64,000 nt of DNA from Metapseudomonas otitidis. Lineage in GTDB: Bacteria; Pseudomonadota; Gammaproteobacteria; Pseudomonadales; Pseudomonadaceae. This document shows positions 57,509 through 64,000 of the stretch, piece by piece; position 1 is the first letter of the stretch; each line of letters starts with the position of its first letter. Where the stretch lies: contig NZ_FOJP01000018.1 in the NCBI RefSeq assembly GCF_900111835.1, positions 104,002 to 168,001 of the forward strand. Direction: 5' to 3'. The notes under the pieces are model-generated. The model was not told the origin of the DNA and did not search any database. It worked only from the letters and a program-made list of their open reading frames with translations. Made by a program: the position numbers and the translations under genes.

Positions 57509-58437
57509 CGAATCCCGGCCAGCTCCACCTCGTCGGCCTGCAGCGCGTCGGGCAGGGTCTCGCGCAGGTAGGTCACCCAGGTCTTGATCTTCGCGTCCAG
57601 GTACTGGCGCGAGGGGTAGAGCGCGTAGATGTTCAGGCACTGTAGGCGGTAGTGGGGCAGCACCGGCACCAGGGAGCCGTCGCGCAGCCCGTCCATGGCC
57701 GAGTACAGCGGCAGGACGCCGATGCCCATGCCGGAGCGGATGGCCTCGGTCATGGCATCGCCCACGTTCACCTGGAAGCTGGGGTTGCCGAGGGTGATCA
57801 TCTGTTCGCCGTCGGGGCCGACGAAGTGCCAGCGGTCGAAGGGCATCACCGGGCTGATCAGCAGCAGGCACTCGTGCTGGGCCAGGTCCGCCGGGGTGCG
57901 CGGTGCGCCACGCTCGGCGATGTAGCCGGGGGAGGCGCAGAGGATGCTGTAGGTGGCGCCGATGCGCTGGGACACCAGCCCCGAGTCGGGCAGCTCGGTG
58001 GCGACCACGATGGCCACGTCCAGCCCTTCGTCCAGCAGGTCCGGCACCCGGTTGGCCAGGGTCAGGTCGAAGCTCACGTCGGGGTACTGCTGGCGGTAGC
58101 CGGCCATGGCGCGGATCACGTAGTGCTGGCCGATGCCGGTCATGGAGTGCACCCGCAGCCGCCCGGCCGGGCGCGCATGGGCGTCGCCGGCCTCCGCTTC
58201 GGCTTCTTCCACGTAGGCGAGGATCTGCTGGCAGCGCAGCAGGTAGCGCTGGCCGGCCTCGGTCAGGGCGATGCGCCGGGTGGTGCGGTTGAGCAGGCGC
58301 GCCTTCAGGTGGCCTTCCAGGTGGGCCACGGCGCGGGAGATGTTGGCGGTGGTGGTGCCCAGCTGCTGGGCGGCGGCGGTGAAGCTGCCGGTGTCGGCGA
58401 CGCAGCTGAAGGCGCGCATGGTCTGCAGGGTGTCCAT
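57493..58437 (-). CDS. LysR family transcriptional regulator
   Basis: A 314-residue LysR regulator of the CrgA-like subgroup. The N-terminal winged helix reads LQTMRAFSCVADTGSFTAAAQQLGTTTANISRAVAHLEGHLKARLLNRTTRRIALTEAG, including the characteristic LLNRTTR wing; the rest is the effector domain. The start at 58437 fits the family N-terminus, whereas an upstream frame to 58518 lacks similarity. It is divergent from an efflux operon across about 200 bases that contain a LysR-type palindrome, so it probably controls that operon, as AaeR does aaeXAB in E. coli. The inducer is unknown. Confidence 0.88.
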   Translation of the reverse strand: MDTLQTMRAFSCVADTGSFTAAAQQLGTTTANISRAVAHLEGHLKARLLNRTTRRIALTEAGQRYLLRCQQILAYVEEAEAEAGDAHARPAGRLRVHSMTGIGQHYVIRAMAGYRQQYPDVSFDLTLANRVPDLLDEGLDVAIVVATELPDSGLVSQRIGATYSILCASPGYIAERGAPRTPADLAQHECLLLISPVMPFDRWHFVGPDGEQMITLGNPSFQVNVGDAMTEAIRSGMGIGVLPLYSAMDGLRDGSLVPVLPHYRLQCLNIYALYPSRQYLDAKIKTWVTYLRETLPDALQADEVELAGIRARAG

Positions 58438-58496
58438 GGGGCGGCTCGGGGTGAGGGCTGGGGGCGCCATTATCACGCGGCCGGGCCGGCGGATTG

Positions 58497-58511
58497 TTAC
58501 TGATCCGGTAA
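58497..58511. promoter_or_regulatory. LysR-type box between regulator and efflux operon
   Basis: TTAC-TGATCCG-GTAA is a dyad containing the T-N11-A pattern of LysR binding sites, 60 bases before the regulator start and 125 bases before the efflux operon. It is in the AT-richest part of the gap. Confidence 0.45.
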
Positions 58512-58635
58512 TAGTCATTCACCGAATGCCCCGCTTATGCCGGTGCGGGCCGATCCCTAGAATCTGCTCCACCGGGCCCCCGTCGGTGCCCGCTCTCCGC
58601 TCCAATCCAGCCACACCATCCCAGGACACCCCACC

Positions 58636-60144
58636 GTGCCGCGTCGTCTCGCCAGAGGACTGAGGTCCGCCAGCGCCGTTGTCATTTTTTCAACAATGGC
58701 CGGTTGCCTTTCCACCCAGGGCATCGCCCCCTCCGAACAACGCCTGGCCCCCGACCACCTGCAGCTGGATGCCGCCATCGCCCAGGCCGGGCAGGATGCC
58801 GGCTGGCCCCGGCAGCGCTGGTGGCAGGCCTTCGGCGACCCGCAGCTGGACGCCTGGGTCGACCAGGCCCTGGCCGGCAGCCCGAGCCTGGCCGAGGCCC
58901 GCGCGCGGGTGCGCATGGCCGCCTCCCTGGCCGGCGCCGCCGAGGCGGTGGAGTCGCCCCAGGTCGACGCCAAGGCGTCCCTCAGCCGCCACCGCTGGCC
59001 CACGGACTATTTCTACGGCCCTGGCGAGCTGGCCCGCACCACCACCTGGAACAACGATGCCGCCCTGGGGCTGAGCTATGCCTTCGACTTCTGGGGGCGC
59101 GAATCCAGCATCGCCGAGCGTTACCAGGACCTCGCCCGCATGAGCGCCGCCCAGGCGCGCATGGCCCAGCTGGAGCTGGAGGGCAACGTGGTGCGCGCCT
59201 ACGTGCAGCTGTCCCTGCAGTACGCCGAGCGGGACATCGTCCAGGCGCTGCTGGACCAGCAGCAGGCCATTCTCGACCTGGCCCGGCGGCGCCTGGGCGG
59301 GGGCCTCGGCACCCAGTTCGAGGTGAGCCAGGCCGAGGTGCCCCTGCCGGAGACCCGCCGCCGCCTGGAAGCGGTGGAGGAGGCCATCGCCCTCAGCCGC
59401 AACCAACTGGCGGCCCTGGCCGGCAAAGGGCCCGGTGCGGCGGCCGAGCTGCGCCGCCCGAGCCTGTCCCTGGCGGCCCAGCCGGGCCTGCCGGCGCGCC
59501 TGCCGGTGGAGCTGCTGGGGCACCGCCCGGACCTGGTGGCCAGCCGCTGGCAGGTGGCCGCCGAAGCCCGCGGGGTAGACGCGGCAGAAGCCGACTTCTA
59601 CCCCAACGTCGACCTGGTGGCGAGCGTCGGCTACAACGCTGTGGGCGGCGGCATGCTGGAGTTCCTCCAGGAGCAGAAATTCAACTACGGCATCGGCCCG
59701 GCGCTGTCCTTGCCGATCTTCGACGGTGGCCGGCGCCGGGCCCTGCTGGGCGAAGCCTCGGCGTCCTACGACGCGGCCGTGGCGCGCTACAACGGCACCC
59801 TGGTGCAGGCCCTGCGGGACGTGTCCGACCAACTCATCCGCGTGCGCAGCCTGGCCCGCCAGCAGCAGCTGGCCGATGACTCGGTGGCTGCCGCGCAGCA
59901 CACCTACGAACTGGCCACACAGGCCTACCAGGGTGGGCTGACCGACTACCTCAACGTGCTCAACGCCCAGACCCGCCTGTTCCAGCAGCAGGAGGTGGCG
60001 CAGCAGGTCCACGCCGGTCGCCTGGCAGCCCACGCCGGCCTGGTGATCGCCCTCGGCGGCGGCCTGGGCGAGCCGGACCAGGCGCCGGACGACGCCCACC
60101 TGCTGCCCGAGCGGGTGCCGCTGCGCACCCCGGAGGCACGCTGA
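58636..60144 (+). CDS. Outer-membrane efflux lipoprotein (NodT/OprM family)
   Basis: TolC-like channel of 502 residues with a lipoprotein signal (VVIFSTMAGC, lipid-modified cysteine near residue 24). The mature protein has the two OEP repeats: WWQAFGDPQLDAWVDQALAGSPSLAEARARV at the start of the first and LPVELLGHRPDLVASRWQVAAEA at the start of the second, a spacing typical of NodT/OprM. GLTDYLNVLNAQTRLFQQQ is the usual closing block. The start is a GTG at 58636 with no strong Shine-Dalgarno. Its stop overlaps the FUSC start (TGATG). It gives the following inner-membrane pair an exit through the outer membrane. Confidence 0.9.
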   Translation: MPRRLARGLRSASAVVIFSTMAGCLSTQGIAPSEQRLAPDHLQLDAAIAQAGQDAGWPRQRWWQAFGDPQLDAWVDQALAGSPSLAEARARVRMAASLAGAAEAVESPQVDAKASLSRHRWPTDYFYGPGELARTTTWNNDAALGLSYAFDFWGRESSIAERYQDLARMSAAQARMAQLELEGNVVRAYVQLSLQYAERDIVQALLDQQQAILDLARRRLGGGLGTQFEVSQAEVPLPETRRRLEAVEEAIALSRNQLAALAGKGPGAAAELRRPSLSLAAQPGLPARLPVELLGHRPDLVASRWQVAAEARGVDAAEADFYPNVDLVASVGYNAVGGGMLEFLQEQKFNYGIGPALSLPIFDGGRRRALLGEASASYDAAVARYNGTLVQALRDVSDQLIRVRSLARQQQLADDSVAAAQHTYELATQAYQGGLTDYLNVLNAQTRLFQQQEVAQQVHAGRLAAHAGLVIALGGGLGEPDQAPDDAHLLPERVPLRTPEAR

Positions 60145-62327
60145 TGGCCGCTTCCCACGGCGGCCTGCGCCTGCCGGATGCCGATGCCTGGCGCCGGGCC
60201 TTCTTCGAGTGGGCGCGCAGCGACGGCGTCACCTGGGTCTACATCGGCAAGGTGCTGCTGGCGGCGCTGGTCACCCTGTGGCTGGCCATGCGCCTGGAGC
60301 TGCCGCAGCCGAGCACGGCGACCATCACGGTGTTCATCGTCATGCAGCCGCAGAGCGGCCAGGTGTTGGCGAAGGGCTTCTACCGCATCCTCGGCAGCCT
60401 GGTGGGGCTGACGGTGATGGTGGCGTTGATCGCCCTGTTCGCCCAGGAGCGGGTGCTGTTCCTGCTGGTGTCCTCGCTGTGGATCGGCCTGTGCACCGTG
60501 GGCGCGACCCGCTACCGCGACTTCCGCTCCTACGCCTGCGTGCTGGCCGGCTACACCGCCACTCTCATCGGCCTGCCCGCCACCACCCACCCGGAGGCGG
60601 CATTCATGCAGGCGCTGTGGCGCATCCTGGAGATCGCCCTGGGCATCGGCTGCGCCAGCCTGGTGAGTGCGCTGATCCTCCCGCAGACCTCCAGCGCCGC
60701 CATGCGCAACGCCCTCTACCAGCGCTTCGGTGCCTTCGCCGCGTTCGTCCTGGAGCACCTGGACGGCGGCGACCGCCAGCGTTTCGAGGCGTCCAACGTG
60801 GCCTTCGCCAGCCAGGCGGTGGGGCTGGAGGCGCTGCGCAGCGCCACCGGCTTCGAGGACCCGCACATGCGCCTGCGCAGCGGTCGGCTGTCACGCCTGA
60901 ACAGCGAGTTCATGGCCCTGACCACCCGCTACCACGCCCTGCACCAGCTGCTCGCACGGCTGCGGGCCCAGGGTGACGGCACGGTGCTGCAGGCCCTGGA
61001 GCCCTGCCTGGCCGGCGTACGCGAGGTGCTCGGGCCCTGGCGCGAACGCCCGCTCACCGACCAGGACGCCCTGGCCCTGGCCGAGCGCCTGGAAGACCGC
61101 CGCCAGCAGCTCAAGCAGCGCATCCGCGATGCCCGCGCCCGGCTGCTCGCCGCGGGTGCCGACGAGGCCCAGCGGCTGGACTTCGACACCGCCGCCGAAC
61201 TGCTCTACCGCTTCGCCGATGAGCTGCAGGGCTACACCCGCACCCATGCGTCCCTGGCGTCCCACCGCCACGAGCGGGAGAACTGGAAACCGTCCTTCGC
61301 CGCCAAGGCCAGCTCCCTGGCGGCGCTGGTGGCCGGGGCGCGCACCGCGCTGATGGTGCTGGTGTTCGGCCTGTTCTGGATCGAGACCGCCTGGCCCAGC
61401 GGCAGCAGCTTCGTGCTCAACGCCGCCGCCGTGGCGGCACTGGTCTCGGCGGCGCCCAATCCGGCGCGGATGGCGATGCAGATGGCCATGGGCACGGTGC
61501 TGGCGGCCATCCTCGGTTTCACCGTGACCTTCTTCGTGCTGCCGCACCTGGACGGCTTCCCGCTGCTGGCCCTGGCGGTGGCGCCGGTGTTCGCCTTCGG
61601 CGCCTTCCTCTCGGTGCGCCCGCAGTGGGCGGGCTACGGCCTGGGGCTGCTGGTGTTCTTCAGCTTCGGCGCGATCCCGGCCAACCTCACGGTCTACGAC
61701 CCGGGGCGCATGCTCAACGAGTACCTGGCGCTGATCCTCGCCCAGGCCCTGGCAGCGGTGGTCACGGCGGTGATCCTGCCGCCCACCAGTGCCTGGCTCT
61801 GGCGGCGCCTGGAGCGCGACCTGCGCCAGCGCGTGGTGCTGGCCACCAGCGAGCGCGGCGAACTGCTGCCGGCGGCGTTCGACAGCGGCACGCGGGACCT
61901 GCTCAACCAGGCCTACGGCGTCGCCAGCGGGCGGCCCGAGGTGCAGCGCGGCCTGCTGCGCTGGACCTTCCAGGTGCTGGAGGTGGGCCACGCGGTGCTG
62001 GAGCTGCGCCGCGAGCAGGCGCTGCTGCCGGCGGCGCCGTGCTACGCCGAGGACCAGCCCTGGCGCCAGGCCGTGCGGGCCATGGGCCGGGCCCTGGCGC
62101 GGCTGTTCATGAAACCGGGGCTGGGCAACCTGGAGCGGGCCCGGCTGGCGGTGGAACAGGCCATCGACGCCGTGCGCGCCACCGAGGAGCCCGGTGGCGC
62201 CGACTTCGAGCAGTCCCGCCTGCGCCGCGTGCTCAGCTACCTGCACTTCATCCGTACCTCCCTGCTGGACCCGCAGTCGCCCCTGCGCGGTTCCGCCCCT
62301 GCCGGAGCGCCTGCCCATGCTGCCTGA
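60144..62327 (+). CDS. FUSC family (AaeB-like) efflux transporter
   Basis: Inner-membrane protein of 727 residues with the aromatic-acid-exporter layout. An N-terminal block of about five membrane segments (residues 30-175), a long cytoplasmic helical region (about 180-390), a second membrane block (about 395-545) and a C-terminal soluble domain are visible. Conserved pieces are PQPSTATITVFIVMQPQSGQVLAKGFYR and the second-half SSFVLNAAAVAALVSAAPNPARMA. E. coli AaeB exports p-hydroxybenzoate and related acids with AaeA. It is coupled to the channel gene upstream, and the small DUF1656 gene starts inside its 3' end. Confidence 0.9.
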   Translation: MAASHGGLRLPDADAWRRAFFEWARSDGVTWVYIGKVLLAALVTLWLAMRLELPQPSTATITVFIVMQPQSGQVLAKGFYRILGSLVGLTVMVALIALFAQERVLFLLVSSLWIGLCTVGATRYRDFRSYACVLAGYTATLIGLPATTHPEAAFMQALWRILEIALGIGCASLVSALILPQTSSAAMRNALYQRFGAFAAFVLEHLDGGDRQRFEASNVAFASQAVGLEALRSATGFEDPHMRLRSGRLSRLNSEFMALTTRYHALHQLLARLRAQGDGTVLQALEPCLAGVREVLGPWRERPLTDQDALALAERLEDRRQQLKQRIRDARARLLAAGADEAQRLDFDTAAELLYRFADELQGYTRTHASLASHRHERENWKPSFAAKASSLAALVAGARTALMVLVFGLFWIETAWPSGSSFVLNAAAVAALVSAAPNPARMAMQMAMGTVLAAILGFTVTFFVLPHLDGFPLLALAVAPVFAFGAFLSVRPQWAGYGLGLLVFFSFGAIPANLTVYDPGRMLNEYLALILAQALAAVVTAVILPPTSAWLWRRLERDLRQRVVLATSERGELLPAAFDSGTRDLLNQAYGVASGRPEVQRGLLRWTFQVLEVGHAVLELRREQALLPAAPCYAEDQPWRQAVRAMGRALARLFMKPGLGNLERARLAVEQAIDAVRATEEPGGADFEQSRLRRVLSYLHFIRTSLLDPQSPLRGSAPAGAPAHAA

Positions 62328-62532
62328 CAGCCTGCCCCGCGAGATCGCCTTCCATGGCGTCTACATGCCGACCCTGACCCTGCTGTTCATCGCCACCGCG
62401 CTGGCCTGCTGGGCCTTGGACCGGGTGCTGGCCGCCGCCGGCCTGTACCGCTTCGCCTGGCACCCGGTGCTGTTCCGGGTGAGCCTGTTCGCCTGCCTGT
62501 TCGGCGGGCTTTCGTTGTTCGTCTACCGTTGA
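62317..62532 (+). CDS. DUF1656 small membrane protein (AaeX-like)
   Basis: A 71-residue protein with two membrane segments (LTLLFIATALACWALDRVL and LFRVSLFACLFGGLSLFVY) preceded by the family opening PREIAFHGVYMP. It is the AaeX-type partner regularly encoded between FUSC and HlyD genes. The ATG lies 8 bases inside the FUSC coding region. Length and context match the family; its mechanistic role is unknown. Confidence 0.88.
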   Translation: MLPDSLPREIAFHGVYMPTLTLLFIATALACWALDRVLAAAGLYRFAWHPVLFRVSLFACLFGGLSLFVYR

Positions 62533-62543
62533 TCGAGCCCACC

Positions 62544-63419
62544 ATGACCCTCAAATCCGTCTTCAGCCTGCTGGCGACTCTTCTCGTCCTGCTCCTGGCC
62601 GTGTTCATCGGCCGCACCCTCTGGGTGAACTACATGGACAGCCCCTGGACCCGCGACGGCCGCGTGCGCGCCGACATCATCAACGTCGCGGCGGATGTGT
62701 CCGGCGTGGTGGTGGAGGTGCCGGTGGCCGACAACCAGCGGGTGAAGAAGGGCGACCTGCTGATGCGCATCGACCCCGAGCACTACCGCCTGGCGGTGAA
62801 ACAGGCCGAAGCCCAAGTGAACGCCCGCAAGGCGGTGCTGGACATGCGCCGGCTCAGCGCCCACCGCCGCGCGGCGATGGACGAGCAGGTGGTCTCCCGC
62901 GAGAGCCTGGACGACGCCAGCAACACCGCGCTGGCCGCCGAGGCGGACTACCAGCAGGCCCAGGCCAACCTGGAGGCGGCCCGGCTGAACCTGGCCCGTA
63001 CCGACGTGCGCGCGCCGGTGGACGGCTACGTGACCAACCTGACCGTGCACGCCGGCGACTACGCGCGCATCGGCGAGGCCAAGCTGGCGGTGGTGGACGA
63101 GGCGTCCTACTGGGTCTACGGCTACTTCGAGGAAACCAAGCTGCCGCACATCGCCGTGGGCGACCCGGCGGAGCTGCAACTGATGAGCGGCGAGCGCCTG
63201 GAAGGCCACGTGCAGAGCATCGCCCGCGCCATCTACGACCGCGACAACCCCCAGAGCCGCGAGCTGGTGGCCGACGTGAACCCCACCTTCAACTGGGTGC
63301 GCCTGGCCCAGCGGGTGCCGGTGCGCATCCACATCGACAAGGTGCCCGAGGGCGTACTCCTCGCCGCCGGCATCACCGCCACGGTGATCGTGCACCCGGC
63401 CAATGGCGCAAACCCGTAG
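62544..63419 (+). CDS. HlyD/AaeA-type membrane fusion protein
   Basis: Periplasmic adaptor of 291 residues with one N-terminal membrane anchor (VFSLLATLLVLLLAVFIG). The lipoyl halves are VSGVVVEVPVADNQRVKKGDLLMRIDP and RAPVDGYVTNLTVHAGDYARIGE, separated by an alpha-helical hairpin (about residues 85-150), and the beta-barrel segment includes YWVYGYFEETKLPHIAVGDPAEL. It should link the FUSC pump to the NodT channel. The ATG at 62544 is preferred over a TTG 15 bases upstream that overlaps the DUF1656 stop; neither has a strong ribosome binding site. Confidence 0.9.
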   Translation: MTLKSVFSLLATLLVLLLAVFIGRTLWVNYMDSPWTRDGRVRADIINVAADVSGVVVEVPVADNQRVKKGDLLMRIDPEHYRLAVKQAEAQVNARKAVLDMRRLSAHRRAAMDEQVVSRESLDDASNTALAAEADYQQAQANLEAARLNLARTDVRAPVDGYVTNLTVHAGDYARIGEAKLAVVDEASYWVYGYFEETKLPHIAVGDPAELQLMSGERLEGHVQSIARAIYDRDNPQSRELVADVNPTFNWVRLAQRVPVRIHIDKVPEGVLLAAGITATVIVHPANGANP

Positions 63420-63465
63420 GGGCGAATTCATCCGCCCAGAGGCGTGGGCGTGGGCGTGGTCGGCC

Positions 63466-63564
63466 GTAGCCCGGGCTTCAGCCCGGGGAGGGCGGTAGCC
63501 AGTGCATCACTTGGGCATTTCACCGGGAATGTCGGCGTGGCCCTGGGTTTGAAGCCCAGGCTAC
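63466..63564. repeat. Inverted pair of REPs
   Basis: Forward GTAG-CCCGGGC-TTCA-GCCCGGG (63466-63487) and inverted CCTGGGT-TTGAA-GCCCAGG-CTAC (63542-63564) flank about 55 bases downstream of the efflux operon. Units match the REP class of the 50218 array. Confidence 0.75.
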
Positions 63565-63633
63565 GAGGGCTGCGACCGAGACGGAAAGGTAAGCAATTTG
63601 TGAGCGCACGCTGCACTGTTGCCTGACTCCGAA

Positions 63634-63837
63634 TGGCGGGGCGGGGCCAGTGCCCCTTCAGGAGGCCGAGTGGAATCGTCGTGGAAGGGGTTGAGCGACA
63701 TGGATGTCGCGAGAGCGCTGCCGGGCCATGGATGGCCCGTCAGCGCGGGCCCCTGGAACGGCGATGTAGCGAGGGGACCCGACGCAGTCGGGCCGGATGC
63801 AGGGGCAAGTTTTTTGGTTCCTTTTCAACGATTGTGT
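63634..63837. repeat. Structured dispersed element, copy 2 (interrupted)
   Basis: Similar to 16096-16345: shared blocks include GCCCCTTCAGGAGGCCGAG, CATGGAT twice, GCGAGGGG and CCGGATGCAGGGGC. Stems are GCGACAT-GG-ATGTCGC (63695-63710), GCGCTG/CAGCGC (63715-63720 with 63741-63746) around GGGCC-ATGGAT-GGCCC, and CCCGAC-GCA-GTCGGG (63778-63792). The final stem's left arm (GGTTCCTTTTC) is present, but after ACGATTG the similarity stops at the probable insertion sequence, so the right arm is missing here. Confidence 0.7.
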
Positions 63838-64000
63838 ACGGACCGGAGACATGGTGGACACATGTACGGGGACATGGTTGACGCATTATGGACTGCACTC
63901 AGGGTCATTCAGGTCAATGGTCCGAAGTAGTTGGTGGCAGAAGTACACATCGAACAAATGTTCGGCATCTGAGTGCGGACGTATTGCTATCACTTTCCCA
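63838..64000. mobile_element. Probable insertion-sequence end, cut by the window edge
   Basis: From about 63838 the sequence becomes less GC-rich than its surroundings and begins TGTACGGACC. Two copies of a 12-base motif, GACATGGTGGAC (63848-63859) and GACATGGTTGAC (63871-63882), are 23 bases apart, like the multiple terminal repeats of IS21-type and some IS481-type elements. No transposase frame is complete within the remaining 118 bases. The family is not determined. Confidence 0.45.

Noticed and set aside
63619..63930. Small open frames within copy 2 and the insertion-sequence end
   Set aside because: They cross the junction between the repeat and the probable insertion sequence and show no protein similarity.

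Overview
The window looks like chromosomal DNA of a high-GC Pseudomonas. The evidence is the complete pseudomonad glucose catabolic locus (edd-glk-gltR-gtrS, gtsABCD, hexR/zwf-pgl-eda), the fused fruB phosphotransferase protein, a Pseudomonas-type trehalose synthase, and GTAG-headed REP palindromes. The species is not determined. No tRNA, rRNA, CRISPR array or prophage was seen.

Layout. 1-2.4 kb: an MpaB-type oxygenase, a YoaK membrane protein, a CsrA/RsmA paralogue and a small hypothetical. 2.4-9.0 kb: ugd and galU (UDP-glucuronate supply), gor, a TRIC-type channel, two VOC proteins, a degenerate PCu(A)C protein and a secreted dienelactone hydrolase. 9.1-14.4 kb: edd-glk behind a HexR operator, then the glucose two-component system gltR-gtrS. 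14.4-37.0 kb: about 23 kb that separates gtrS from the gts transporter, which are neighbours in the reference pseudomonads I know. It holds GNAT and LysR genes, a candidate phosphate-controlled small RNA, a structured dispersed repeat, trehalose synthase, c-di-GMP enzymes, a copper-storage-like protein, membrane glucose dehydrogenase with a lipoprotein lactonase, and a compact chemosensory operon with a STAS protein. 37.3-49.8 kb: gtsABCD, a LamB-type porin (where OprB is expected), an aldose epimerase, divergent hexR, and zwf-pgl-eda followed by a GapN-like dehydrogenase. 49.8-57.5 kb: a small secreted protein, a 99-bp tandem array of paired REPs, and the fruR/fruBKA fructose PTS with its Cra operator. 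57.5-63.4 kb: a LysR regulator divergent from an AaeAB-like efflux operon. 63.4-64 kb: a REP pair, a second copy of the structured repeat, and the probable end of an insertion sequence.

How the genes work together. Glucose can be oxidised in the periplasm (Gcd, then probably the lactonase) or imported through the porin and GtsABCD, phosphorylated by Glk, and processed by Zwf-Pgl-Edd-Eda through the Entner-Doudoroff route. GapN could drain glyceraldehyde 3-phosphate. HexR operators lie at edd and zwf. A-rich Hfq/Crc-type motifs lie just upstream of the gltR, gtsA, lamB and zwf start codons. Fructose enters through FruA/FruB and is trapped by FruK.

The two most novel signals are a Pho box, -10 and terminator unit that would make a roughly 95-nt RNA at 15.9-16.0 kb, and a two-copy dispersed element whose hairpins differ by compensatory base-pair changes.
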